A stretch of DNA of 64,000 nt, taken from Micavibrio_A sp041655955. Its GTDB lineage: Bacteria > Pseudomonadota > Alphaproteobacteria > Micavibrionales > Micavibrionaceae. The DNA lies in assembly GCA_041655955.1 (NCBI GenBank), contig JBBAEN010000002.1, positions 806,001-870,000 of the forward strand, written 5' to 3'. A program made the translations under genes and the position numbers. Below, in pieces: positions 25,120 through 33,638 of this stretch. Positions within the stretch are counted from its first letter, which is position 1. The number at the start of each line of letters is the position of its first letter. The notes beneath the pieces are model-generated. The model had not been told where the DNA came from, did no database searches, and was given only the letters and a program-made list of their open reading frames with translations.

Positions 25120-26367
25120 ATGATTAAAATGAATAATCTGCCCCTTTCGCGCTTGCTGCTCGTTGCCGCCATGCTTCCACTATCCGCTTGTAGCGGGAGT
25201 TTTATATCGGGGAGCGGGCCGAGCGGCTCGGCTGTCCGCGCGGCGCCGAACAGCAGCGGCATCGCAAACCAGATAAGCGTCCTGTCTGTGACGCCGGATC
25301 TGACAAGGAGGCTGACGGAACATAGCCGCCTTTCAAGTTTTTCCGATGTTTTTCCAACAGAGCAGATTCAAGATGAATATGTTCTGGGCAATGGTGACAT
25401 AATAAAAATCGTACTGTGGGAAACGCCGCCTTCCCTGCTTTTTGGCGGGTCGGCGACGCTGCGCGATGGGGAAACAGCGGTAAAATCGCTCGATCTTCCC
25501 GAACAGCGCATCAATAGCGAGGGGAAAATATCGGTGCCGTTCGCGGGTTCCATCGAAGCCGCCGGAAAAACGCCGCAACAGCTTGAAGCCGCCATTCTTG
25601 CCAGGCTGAAAGGCAAAGCCAACCAGCCGCAGGCTTTTGTCCAGATTGCCGATAACAGGACAAAATCTGTGACCATGGTCGGCGACTTCAATGAAAATAC
25701 GCATTTTCCGCTGACCTCAAAAGGCGAGCGCCTTTTGGACGCCATTGCGGCGGCGGGCGGTGTGAAACAGGCCGTGGACAAGGTGACGATCCAGATGGCG
25801 CGGAACGATATCGTGCGCTCCATGCCGATGGATAGGATTATCCGCGACCCGCATCAGAATATCCAGCTTCTTCCCGGCGACGTTATTATGGCGCTGGACA
25901 AGCCTTTAAGCCTTTCCGTTCTGGGCGCGACGCAAAAGAACGAAGAGATTGCCTTTGAAACGCAAGGAATCACGCTGGCGCAGGCTATGGCGCGGGCGGG
26001 GGGCCTTCAGGATCAGCGCGCCGATGCGAGCGGCATTTTTATTTTCCGCTTTGAAGATCCGGAAATTATAGGCAGACCGGCGCAGCAAGAGGCACGGGCC
26101 GCCGCCGCGCAAGCCTCCCCGTTGCCGATTACGCCTGCCGGCATGATTGATCCTGTAACGGTAATGGCTCCGGCGGCGCTTGTCCCTGTGATCTATACGC
26201 TCAATTTAAAAGATCCCGCATCTTTCTTCCTCGCGCAAAACTTCCAGATGAAGGACAAGGACGTCTTGTATGTTTCAAACGCGCCCGCGGCTGACTTGCA
26301 AAAATTCATGAATATCATAACAACGGGCATTTATTCTGTCTTGGTGCCGGTCAATACCTTTAAGTAA
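25120..26367 (+). CDS. Outer-membrane polysaccharide export lipoprotein (Wza/KpsD-like, OPX)
   Basis: A 415-residue lipoprotein from ATG 25120 (25129 also possible). The signal ends in the lipobox LSAC, so the mature Cys is lipidated. A Poly_export domain follows (about 75-165: LGNGDIIKIVLWE, PEQRINSEGKISVPFAGSI, PQQLEAAILARL), then SLBB-type beta-grasp repeats (VTMVGDFNENTHFPLT, LSVLGATQKNEEIAFE). OPX proteins form the channel that moves capsule or exopolysaccharide across the periplasm and outer membrane. It stands 1 nt before a KpsC-type fusion gene and upstream of a KpsS-like gene. No KpsMTE or Wzc partner is present in this window. Confidence 0.85.
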   Translation: MIKMNNLPLSRLLLVAAMLPLSACSGSFISGSGPSGSAVRAAPNSSGIANQISVLSVTPDLTRRLTEHSRLSSFSDVFPTEQIQDEYVLGNGDIIKIVLWETPPSLLFGGSATLRDGETAVKSLDLPEQRINSEGKISVPFAGSIEAAGKTPQQLEAAILARLKGKANQPQAFVQIADNRTKSVTMVGDFNENTHFPLTSKGERLLDAIAAAGGVKQAVDKVTIQMARNDIVRSMPMDRIIRDPHQNIQLLPGDVIMALDKPLSLSVLGATQKNEEIAFETQGITLAQAMARAGGLQDQRADASGIFIFRFEDPEIIGRPAQQEARAAAAQASPLPITPAGMIDPVTVMAPAALVPVIYTLNLKDPASFFLAQNFQMKDKDVLYVSNAPAADLQKFMNIITTGIYSVLVPVNTFK

Positions 26368-26368
26368 T

Positions 26369-28564
26369 ATGAAGGCGGACAGCTTTATCCTGATTGATGT
26401 AACGCGCCTGATTGGCCGCATGATGGAGCGGGGCGCGCCGACCGGCATCGATCGCGTGTGCCAGCATTATATATGCCGCTATAGGGAAAAGGCGCAGGCC
26501 GTCCTCTATTGGGGCCGCTACCGCGTCGTTTATTCCCCCGCAGCGTCGCTGAAAATATTTGGCGCTATCGGCGCATGGCGGCGCATTTCGCCGCTCGGAC
26601 TCTATGGATTATACTGGGCCGATCGCCTGCGGTGCTTTATCCCGCGCACTCGCGGTAAAATATTCCTGAATACAGCCCATAGCGGGATAGAGAATGATTG
26701 GTACGCCGCCGATTTACACAAGATGGGGGTGCGCCCCGTTTTCATGGTGCATGACCTGATTCCAGTCCTTTACCCGGATTATGTGCGGGAGGGGGAGGAG
26801 GCAAGGCATCATGCGCGCCTGCGTAACATGCTCCGCAGCGCGGCGGGGTTTATCACCAATTCACGCCAGACCTTGGCGCAGCTTTCATCCTATGCCGATG
26901 ACCATGGATGGCTGATGCCGCCCGCTCAAGCCGCGCTTTTGGGGACGCAAAAGCTGGATCTGTCCGGCGTCAGGGCGCGGAAACCATATGAGTCCCCCTA
27001 TTTCCTCATCCTCGGGACGATAGAGGCCCGCAAAAACCACCTCATGCTCCTGAAGCTATGGAAGGAACTGATCTCTGAAATGGGGGAGGCGGCGCCGCAA
27101 CTGGTCATTGTGGGGCAGCGCGGCTGGAAATGCGATGAGGCGGTGGGAATGCTCGATCATGACGCTTCTCTAAAAAACCATATTCATGAAATCGGCGCAT
27201 GCGACGACGCCCGGCTTTGCGCATGGATGAAGGGCGCGCGCGCCTTGCTCTTTCCATCGCTGGCCGAAGGATACGGGATGCCCCTTTCAGAGGCTCTTTC
27301 TGTCGGCGTCCTCGTCATTGCCTCCGATCTGGCGGTTTTCCGTGAAGTCGCGGGCGATGTGCCGGACTATCTTCCGGCGCTGGACGCGGACAAATGGAAA
27401 GCGGCGATAAAGGATTACTGCCACGGGGCAGGCGGCGGTTTGCGGCAGGCGCAGGAAAAGCGGCTTGAAAATTACAGCGCGCCTTCATGGGACGCGCATT
27501 TTGACGTGATAGAGGCCTTTCTGGCTTCGGCGGAAACCATGACGAGGCCGGATTTTGCATGGGCCTATGGATTTTCATGGCGCAAGCGCAGGATTATCAA
27601 GCGTTTCTTGCCGGATATAAAGCTTCGCTTTACATGCAAGCTCGATAATGTACCGGTGGGGAGCCCCCTTATCGTATGGGGAAGCCCGGCGCAGGATCTT
27701 GCGCGGTGGAACGTCATCCGGGTAGAAGATGGGTTTATACGCTCTGTCGGACTTGGCGCGGCGCTGGTAAAGCCCTCCTCCCTCGTCATCGATCCCGTAG
27801 GCATTTATTACGATTCAGCGCATCCTTCGCAGCTGGAGAGAATATTAGAAAACCATATTTTCTCCGAAAGCCTTCTGGAGAGGGCTGGCAATCTCAGGAA
27901 GCTCATTACCGAAAAACATATTACAAAATATAATCTTGCCGGCGCGCGCTGGAAAAGGCCGGAAAACTGCAAAGCCCCCGTTATTCTAGTCGTAGGGCAG
28001 GTGGAAAGCGATGCTTCTATCCGCCGCGGTTCTCCGTTCATTCAAAAGAATATCGGCTTGCTGAAGGCGGTGCGGGAGCGCCATCCGGGCGCCTATATCC
28101 TCTATAAGCCCCATCCCGATGTCGTGGCGGGATTACGCAGGCAGGGCGAAGGCGAGGGGGGCGGAAACCTCTATGCCGATGAAATCATTACCGATATTTC
28201 CATCGAAGCCTTATTTGCGGAGATTGACGAGCTGCACACATTAACCTCATTGAGCGGCTTCGAGGCTTTGCTGCGCGGGGTGAAGGTCGTTTGTTACGGG
28301 CAGCCATTTTACGCAGGATGGGGGCTGACTACGGATATATTCCCCATAGAGGGGCGGCGCGGCAGGCGTATAAAACTTGACGAACTGGTCGCCGCAACGC
28401 TAATCCTCTACCCAGCCTATGGCGGATGTTCCGGCATGGGGGGAAAGGAGCGGGCCGAGGATATCGTTGAAAAACTAGCCTCCGCCCAGCAAAAGAAACA
28501 TCATCCTCTTGCCAGGCTCTATCAAGGGCTGCTTGAGATGCTATTGAGGCGTACGGCGTATTGA
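26369..28564 (+). CDS. GT4 glycosyltransferase fused to a KpsC-like Kdo-transferase module
   Basis: A 731-residue fusion. Residues 1-395 form a GT4 enzyme: LIDVTRLIGRMMERGAPTGI, VHDLIPVLYP, GTIEARKNH, FPSLAEGYGMPLSEALSVG. Residues about 410-731 are a KpsC-type module: VEDGFIRSVGLGAALV, DPVGIYYDSAHPSQLE, VVGQVESDASIRRGSP, YKPHPDV. Canonical KpsC carries two Kdo-transferase modules and, with KpsS, builds the poly-Kdo linker of lipid-anchored capsules. Here only one module is present and a GT4 enzyme replaces the other. It begins 1 nt after the OPX gene and overlaps the KpsS-like gene. Confidence 0.85.
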   Translation: MKADSFILIDVTRLIGRMMERGAPTGIDRVCQHYICRYREKAQAVLYWGRYRVVYSPAASLKIFGAIGAWRRISPLGLYGLYWADRLRCFIPRTRGKIFLNTAHSGIENDWYAADLHKMGVRPVFMVHDLIPVLYPDYVREGEEARHHARLRNMLRSAAGFITNSRQTLAQLSSYADDHGWLMPPAQAALLGTQKLDLSGVRARKPYESPYFLILGTIEARKNHLMLLKLWKELISEMGEAAPQLVIVGQRGWKCDEAVGMLDHDASLKNHIHEIGACDDARLCAWMKGARALLFPSLAEGYGMPLSEALSVGVLVIASDLAVFREVAGDVPDYLPALDADKWKAAIKDYCHGAGGGLRQAQEKRLENYSAPSWDAHFDVIEAFLASAETMTRPDFAWAYGFSWRKRRIIKRFLPDIKLRFTCKLDNVPVGSPLIVWGSPAQDLARWNVIRVEDGFIRSVGLGAALVKPSSLVIDPVGIYYDSAHPSQLERILENHIFSESLLERAGNLRKLITEKHITKYNLAGARWKRPENCKAPVILVVGQVESDASIRRGSPFIQKNIGLLKAVRERHPGAYILYKPHPDVVAGLRRQGEGEGGGNLYADEIITDISIEALFAEIDELHTLTSLSGFEALLRGVKVVCYGQPFYAGWGLTTDIFPIEGRRGRRIKLDELVAATLILYPAYGGCSGMGGKERAEDIVEKLASAQQKKHHPLARLYQGLLEMLLRRTAY

Positions 28565-28569
28565 ACCCC

Positions 28570-29868
28570 ATGATAACAGGCGGTCTTTCACAATTTTCCG
28601 GCAAGAGGGTTCTGCTTTTACAGGGCCCTGTCGGCCCCTTCTTTTATAATCTCGCGCAGGATTTGCGCGATATGGGCGCCGAAGTCTTAAAAATCAATTT
28701 CAATGGCGGCGACTGGCTTTATTACCCGTCCAATGCCGTCAATTTCCGCGGGCGTATGGAAGAATGGGAAGGGTTTCTTGATAATTTCCTGCAAAAACAG
28801 GCGATAGACGCCATCCTCCTTTTCGGCGACTGCCGGACAATCCATGTCACCGCCTGCGCCGTGGCCGCGCGGCACAACATCAAGACAGGCGTCTTTGAAG
28901 AGGGCTATATCCGCCCCGATTATATTACATTTGAATATGCGGGGGTGAATGCGCGCTCTTCAATCCCGCGCGATCCGGCTTTTTATAAAACCCACGTCCC
29001 CGCGTCCGTTATCAGGCCGGAGCAGGTGCAAAAAGCATTCCGCGCCGCGGGCTGGCAAGCCGTCTATTACTATACGGCCGCGACATTCCTGAAGCCGTTC
29101 TTTCTCCATTATAAACATCACAGGCCCCTTCATATTCTGGAAGGGCTTTTATGGGTGCGCTCCTTTTACAGGAAGAAATATTACGCCTTTACCGAAAAAT
29201 TCTGGGATGAAAAACTGGCGGGCCGTTTCAGGAAAAAATTCTTCCTCGTGCCGTTGCAGGTCGCCCATGACGCGCAGGTGCGCAACCACTCCCACTATGC
29301 GGATATTGTTTCATTTATCCTCCACACGGTTGAATCTTTTGCAAAAAACGCGCCCGCGGATACGCTGCTCGTGATCAAGCACCACCCGATGGATCGCGCC
29401 TATAACGATTATGGCCGCCTGATCCGCTCGCTCGCCGCCCAGCACGGGCTGGAAGGGCGGCTTGTTTACCTGCATGACCAGCATTTGCCGAGCCTTCTGG
29501 ACGCGGCCCGCGGCGTTATCGTGATTAACAGCACGGTCGGGCTTTCGGCGCTCCATCACAAGACACCGACCAAGGTATGCGGCAAGGCCATTTATGATAT
29601 GGAAGGTCTGACCTATCAAGGTTCTGTCGATGATTTCTGGCGCGCCGCCCCAAGAGAATCGGTCGATGCCGGGCTATATAACCGTTTCCTGAATTACATT
29701 ATTCAAAACACCCAGCTCAATGGCAGCTTTTACCGCAAGCTCGGCCCGTCCGGCACGAAATGCGGTGTTATCTGGGAAGAAAAAATTTCCGTAGAGGAAC
29801 AGGTGCAAAAGCGTTCATTGAACGGGGCGATCTTGCTTAAGGGCAGCAAAACTGCCGCCGCCGCATAA
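28570..29868 (+). CDS. KpsS-like capsule polysaccharide biosynthesis protein
   Basis: About 432 residues. The N-terminal VLLLQGPVGPFFYNLAQDL, the KINFNGGDW motif, the GVFEEGYIRPDYITFE segment and late HHPMD and INSTVGLSALHH are hallmarks of KpsS-type capsule enzymes, which add the first Kdo to the lipid anchor at the inner membrane. It is coupled to the preceding KpsC-fusion gene. A TTG at 28561 inside the upstream stop or ATG 28570 may serve as start; neither has a strong ribosome site. Kdo-transferase activity is known for the family and assumed here. Confidence 0.82.
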   Translation: MITGGLSQFSGKRVLLLQGPVGPFFYNLAQDLRDMGAEVLKINFNGGDWLYYPSNAVNFRGRMEEWEGFLDNFLQKQAIDAILLFGDCRTIHVTACAVAARHNIKTGVFEEGYIRPDYITFEYAGVNARSSIPRDPAFYKTHVPASVIRPEQVQKAFRAAGWQAVYYYTAATFLKPFFLHYKHHRPLHILEGLLWVRSFYRKKYYAFTEKFWDEKLAGRFRKKFFLVPLQVAHDAQVRNHSHYADIVSFILHTVESFAKNAPADTLLVIKHHPMDRAYNDYGRLIRSLAAQHGLEGRLVYLHDQHLPSLLDAARGVIVINSTVGLSALHHKTPTKVCGKAIYDMEGLTYQGSVDDFWRAAPRESVDAGLYNRFLNYIIQNTQLNGSFYRKLGPSGTKCGVIWEEKISVEEQVQKRSLNGAILLKGSKTAAAA

Positions 29869-29931
29869 TTTATTGTCAGGGACGGCCCGATAGGCAGCTA
29901 TTCCCCGGATTTTTTATTTTCATAACGCAAA

Positions 29932-29959
29932 TTGACTTTTTAAGTTTATTGTGTAGAGT
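29932..29959 (+). promoter_or_regulatory. Candidate sigma70-type promoter for manC
   Basis: TTGACT (29932-29937) and TAGAGT (29954-29959) are separated by 16 nt, about 90 nt before the manC start. The preceding 60 nt are T-rich. Both hexamers match consensus at four positions or more. The 29869-30049 gap holds no gene. Confidence 0.5.
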
Positions 29960-30049
29960 GGACGGGCTTTTTTATGGAGGGTGTCTGGCGTTGGGGATAG
30001 CCGAAAAGCGTGTTTATTTTCACATAGTTAGTTTTCAGGATTGTAAAAG

Positions 30050-31492
30050 ATGACACAAGCGCAGACCGGTAGAACCCTTGAGGCGGGGTTCCAGCAACGC
30101 CATGAAGATGCCGGACAACTGGACAAGTCTGCCCGGCAAAAAGCCATTTATCCGGTCATCATGTCCGGCGGGGCGGGGGCGCGTTTGTGGCCTGTATCGC
30201 GGCCTGATATGCCGAAGCCCTTTATCCGGATGCCGGACGGGGAATCCCTTATCGAAAAAACCTATATCCGCGCCATGGGGTTGCCGCATGTGAAGGGTGT
30301 CCTGACCCTCACAAACCGTGAGTTCCTTTTTAAAACGGACGAAGCTTACCGCGGCCATGCGTCGGAAGAAGGCGGCGAGAATGCTTATATTCTTGAGCCT
30401 GTCGGGCGTGATACGGCGGCCGCGGTTGCGCTGTCCGCTGTCCATGCGGCCATGCGAATGGGGCCTGAAACGATTTTGCTGATTATGCCCGCCGATCACA
30501 TTATCGCAAAACAAAAGGCGTTCGCCGAAGCCGTCGGGCAGGCTGCCCGCCTTGCGGAAGCGGGGAAGATTGTGACATTCGGCATTGCGCCGTCGCGGCC
30601 TGAAACCGGCTATGGTTATATTCAAGCATCAGGCAACGAAGTTGTGCGTTTTGTAGAAAAACCATCGCTGGAGGTTGCGCTTTCCTACCTTGAATCCGGC
30701 GATTATCTTTGGAATGCGGGGATTTTCTGTTTCCGTGCCGATGTGATGCTGGAAGAGATGAAGCGCCATATGCCGGACATTCTGGACGGGGTCATGCAAT
30801 GCTACCGTGCCGCCCGCGGCAGTGACGGCATGGAAAAGCCCTATGTTTATCTTGAGGAAGAAAGCTTCAAACAGGTCAGGGCGGTTTCGATTGACTATGC
30901 GCTGATGGAAAAGTCTGACAAGACGGCTGTTATCCCTTGCGATATCGGCTGGAGCGATGTCGGAACATGGGCCTCTATCAGCGAGACTCTTAATGCTTGT
31001 GAGAAAAACAACCGCATATCTGGCAATGTCGTTTTGCATGAGGTCAAGAACTGCTTTATCCAGGGCGGCGCCCGCACCATCGGCGTTGTCGGCGCAGAAG
31101 ATTTGATTGTCGTCGATGCGGAAGACGCCTTGCTGATCACAACGCATGAGCATGCGCAAAATGTGAAAAAGCTCGTCGAGAAAATCAGGCTTTCCGAGCC
31201 GATCCAATCTTCCCCGGAGGAAAGGGGCGTTTATGATTGGGGGCGGCTTGAAACGCTGGAGGACGCGCCGGATTACAGGGCCGCGCGGCTTGAAATCCAT
31301 GCGGGCGCTGCGGCGGTTTTGCCGAAGGACGGTTTTGCAAACGCCGTGGCCGTCGTCATGGCGGGGAGCGCGGCGGTTGAGGGGGAAATGCTCCATCCCG
31401 GCATGACGGCTTCGTTTGGCGCCGATGCGGCATGGACGGTGGATAATACCGGCGCAGAAATCCTTGTCGTCCTGTTGACATTTTACCGCTAG
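30050..31492 (+). CDS. manC: Mannose-1-phosphate guanylyltransferase (ManC/AlgA family)
   Basis: A 480-residue enzyme making GDP-mannose from mannose-1-phosphate and GTP. The nucleotidyltransferase half is well conserved: VIMSGGAGARLWPVSR, the MPKPF motif, ILEPVGRDTAAAV, MPADHII and FVEKPS. The C-terminal cupin part, which in bifunctional relatives is a zinc phosphomannose isomerase with an LSLQMHHHRAEHW-type motif, lacks those histidines here (WGRLETLED, AAAVLPKDGFANAVAVVMAG). So it is probably monofunctional. Its product would feed the GDP-mannose 4,6-dehydratase at the left edge of the window. A 22-residue extension precedes the first strand. Confidence 0.88.
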   Translation: MTQAQTGRTLEAGFQQRHEDAGQLDKSARQKAIYPVIMSGGAGARLWPVSRPDMPKPFIRMPDGESLIEKTYIRAMGLPHVKGVLTLTNREFLFKTDEAYRGHASEEGGENAYILEPVGRDTAAAVALSAVHAAMRMGPETILLIMPADHIIAKQKAFAEAVGQAARLAEAGKIVTFGIAPSRPETGYGYIQASGNEVVRFVEKPSLEVALSYLESGDYLWNAGIFCFRADVMLEEMKRHMPDILDGVMQCYRAARGSDGMEKPYVYLEEESFKQVRAVSIDYALMEKSDKTAVIPCDIGWSDVGTWASISETLNACEKNNRISGNVVLHEVKNCFIQGGARTIGVVGAEDLIVVDAEDALLITTHEHAQNVKKLVEKIRLSEPIQSSPEERGVYDWGRLETLEDAPDYRAARLEIHAGAAAVLPKDGFANAVAVVMAGSAAVEGEMLHPGMTASFGADAAWTVDNTGAEILVVLLTFYR

Positions 31493-31528
31493 CCGGCGCT
31501 CTATCGCTCGACAAGCTTCAGGACGGTT

Positions 31529-32437
31529 TTAATCTTCGGCCGAAGCGGGGGCGTCTGCAATCAGGCCCTGTTTCTGGAACTGGTTGTGCCGCATCCGAAG
31601 TGCTTCTTTCTTATGGTCTGTAAGCGAGGCGTGGCAGCGGGGGCAGGATACGCCCGCTTCATATTCCGCCGTTTCCTTGTCGCCTTCCTTTAAAGGGTAG
31701 CGGCAACCATAACAGATAGCGTGGTTCCCCTCGCTCAGCCCGTGGCCGACGGCAACGCGGCGGTCGAAGACAAAACATTCCCCGTCCCATTGTGATTTGT
31801 CCGCCGGAATGGCTTCGAGATATTTCAAAATACCGCCTTTAAGGTGGTAAACCTCTTCAAAGCCGTGCGCCAGCATGTAGGAAGAGGCCTTTTCACACCG
31901 TATGCCGCCCGTGCAGAACATGGCGATTTTCTTGTTCTTTTCCGGATCAAGTTTTTGCGCGACGAAGTCCTTAAAGTCGGTGAATTTTTGAATATCGGGA
32001 TCGATAGCGCCCTTGAAAATGCCGACGGCAGTTTCGTAATCATTGCGCGTATCGAGAAGGGTGACTTCGGGATCTGCGATAAGGTCGTTCCAGTCTTCCG
32101 GCTCCACATAGGTGCCGACCAGCTTGACCGGATCCGCTTCCGGCGCCGCCATGGTAATAATTTCCTTTTTGATGCGGATTTTCATCCGCAGGAAAGGCTT
32201 GCCGGTCGAGGTGGAATATTTCAGCTCGCCGCTTTTGATGCCGGTCAGGCGGTCGAGGCAGTCGATAATGGCTTCAAGCTTTTTGCCGATTCCGGCGATC
32301 GTGCCGTTGACGCCTTCGGGGGCGATGAGGATCGTGCCGCAAATATCGTTTTCCTCGCATACGCGCTTTAATTCCGCCTGCACAGCCGGCAGGTCGGTAA
32401 TTTCAACAAAACGGTAAAGGGCTGCGACTGTCCACAT
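31529..32437 (-). CDS. trhO: tRNA uridine(34) hydroxylase TrhO (rhodanese-like)
   Basis: A 302-residue UPF0176/YceA-family protein. It has an N-terminal acylphosphatase-like part (RVCEENDICGTILIAPEGVNGT), a rhodanese domain with the catalytic Cys in MFCTGGIRCEKAS, and a C-terminal four-cysteine zinc cluster (CYGCRYPL, CPRCHASL). TrhO makes 5-hydroxyuridine at the wobble position of some tRNAs with oxygen. Length and motifs are standard. It is convergent with manC and lies downstream of the small lipoprotein gene, separated by about 108 bp with a stem-loop. Confidence 0.92.
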   Translation of the reverse strand: MWTVAALYRFVEITDLPAVQAELKRVCEENDICGTILIAPEGVNGTIAGIGKKLEAIIDCLDRLTGIKSGELKYSTSTGKPFLRMKIRIKKEIITMAAPEADPVKLVGTYVEPEDWNDLIADPEVTLLDTRNDYETAVGIFKGAIDPDIQKFTDFKDFVAQKLDPEKNKKIAMFCTGGIRCEKASSYMLAHGFEEVYHLKGGILKYLEAIPADKSQWDGECFVFDRRVAVGHGLSEGNHAICYGCRYPLKEGDKETAEYEAGVSCPRCHASLTDHKKEALRMRHNQFQKQGLIADAPASAED

Positions 32438-32509
32438 AGGGCCGCTTTATAAAAGCTTGCAGCCGAAAAAGCAATAATTGCTTGCGGCGGCGGGGATTGG
32501 CCGGGAAAC

Positions 32510-32531
32510 CCGGGTGGAAGCCGCCACCCGG
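32510..32531 (-). terminator. Stem-loop after the small lipoprotein gene
   Basis: CCGGGTGG (32510-32517) and CCACCCGG (32524-32531) make a perfect 8-bp G+C stem with a 6-nt loop, 14 nt beyond the lipoprotein stop on the minus strand. Only GTTT follows, so it is a probable but not ideal intrinsic terminator. Confidence 0.55.
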
Positions 32532-32545
32532 ATTTTCTCGATGAT

Positions 32546-32767
32546 TTAGAGGCACTTGCCGCCGACAGCTTCCAGCGGCATGCAAAACAGGCCGCCTTCC
32601 TTGCTGTCGGCATCCGCAAAGCAAACGACCGGATAGCCGTCCGGCTTGCAGATGGAATAAATGCCCGCCACCGTAAACTGGCGTTTCAGCGCGCCGTCCC
32701 CGCAACCGGCGAGCAGGGCGCAGGCGGCGATAGCCGTCATGGGGATGAAAGTCGCGCGTTTTGACAT
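32546..32767 (-). CDS. Small lipoprotein
   Basis: A 73-residue protein with a lipoprotein signal (MSKRATFIPMTAIAACALLAGC); the lipobox LLAGC places the lipidated Cys at residue 22. The mature 52 residues contain three or four further cysteines (SICKPDG, VVCFAD, LFCMP, KCL), probably disulfide-bonded in the periplasm. No family recognised. It starts 2 nt after the TetR gene stop, so the two are almost certainly one transcript, which makes it a candidate for autoregulated expression with the repressor. Confidence 0.65.
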   Translation of the reverse strand: MSKRATFIPMTAIAACALLAGCGDGALKRQFTVAGIYSICKPDGYPVVCFADADSKEGGLFCMPLEAVGGKCL

Positions 32768-32769
32768 TA

Positions 32770-33393
32770 TTATGTTTCCAGAGAGCGTTGCACCATATCC
32801 GTGACCTTGCGCATGAAGGTTTCATCGACATTCTGGCCGCTCATCAGGCGGAAAATAATGGGGCCGAGAATAACGTCGATGGCGACTTCAAGATCGATAT
32901 CCTCGCGCAGGCTGCCTTCATGTTTCCCGCGCTGAAGATAGTAGGCGAGGGAGTTATAGCGATCTTGGAAGAAATTCTTGACGAGCGCCTTCAGCGTTTC
33001 AATGTCGCCCTGACATTCGCCGATGATTTCCGCAACGACACGTCCGTTCTTGCCGCTGAGCTGGCGGCAGAGCTTTTCAATCTGTCCCTTGATGCCTTCC
33101 ATGGGGACGGAGGATTGCGGCATGAAGTTCTGGAAACCCGGCTGGCTGAAGACGGCTTCCATGACGACGGCCTGTTTGTTCGGCCACCACCGGTAGATGG
33201 TCGTCTTGCCGACTCCCGCTTTCTTTGCAATGGCTTCGATGGAGATCTTGCTGACGGGGATATGGGTAAGAAGACGGCGCGTTGCGTCCAGAATGGCGCG
33301 GCGGCTTTCTTCAGAGCGCGGGCGGCCTGCCTTGAATTCATATGCTGTTTGTTGTGCTGTTTGTTGAACGGGTTGAGCGCCGGAACGTTGCAT
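32770..33393 (-). CDS. TetR/AcrR-family transcriptional regulator
   Basis: A 207-residue repressor. The N-terminal helix-turn-helix is classic for TetR: RRAILDATRRLL, then ISIEAIAKKAGVGKTTIYRWWPNKQAVVMEA (about residues 30-75). The rest is an all-helical ligand-binding domain. The Arg/Gln-rich first 25 residues are poorly conserved in such proteins. A GGAAAGGA ribosome site precedes ATG 33393. A promoter with repeated TACGAT elements lies upstream. It is co-transcribed with a tiny lipoprotein gene and possibly trhO. The inducer is unknown; the divergent neighbour is a RimK-like ligase. Confidence 0.88.
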   Translation of the reverse strand: MQRSGAQPVQQTAQQTAYEFKAGRPRSEESRRAILDATRRLLTHIPVSKISIEAIAKKAGVGKTTIYRWWPNKQAVVMEAVFSQPGFQNFMPQSSVPMEGIKGQIEKLCRQLSGKNGRVVAEIIGECQGDIETLKALVKNFFQDRYNSLAYYLQRGKHEGSLREDIDLEVAIDVILGPIIFRLMSGQNVDETFMRKVTDMVQRSLET

Positions 33394-33417
33394 GGGCGTG
33401 TCCTTTCCAAAATAGTC

Positions 33418-33452
33418 TTACGATTTATACGATACGAATGGTTTTATATTAA
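33418..33452 (-). promoter_or_regulatory. Promoter and candidate TetR operator
   Basis: On the minus strand TTAATA (33452-33447) and TATAAA (33429-33424) are spaced 17 nt. The region between and beyond them holds two TACGAT direct repeats (plus strand 33419 and 33428) and an imperfect palindrome ATT...AAT, a likely site for the regulator encoded just downstream. No experiment-like evidence; motif reading only. Confidence 0.45.
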
Positions 33453-33638
33453 CTGCGCTCCCAAAGGCAAACCTTGCAGAAATTTTATCCACAGGGAGGA
33501 GGCCCGCCGGATATTTGTTGCCACTTAATCCATTGATATAGAATGTAAATATAGAAAATGTGGGTTTTTGCTTTGCGCTCTTGCCTGTTTCGTGGGATAA
33601 ATCGCCATAGCGAAAATAGAGGGTGAGTAGAAAAGAAT

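Noticed and set aside
33484..33492. Perfect DnaA box TTATCCACA
   Set aside because: A single copy without further boxes, an A+T-rich unwinding region or origin genes nearby. Chance occurrence is likely, so no origin is called.
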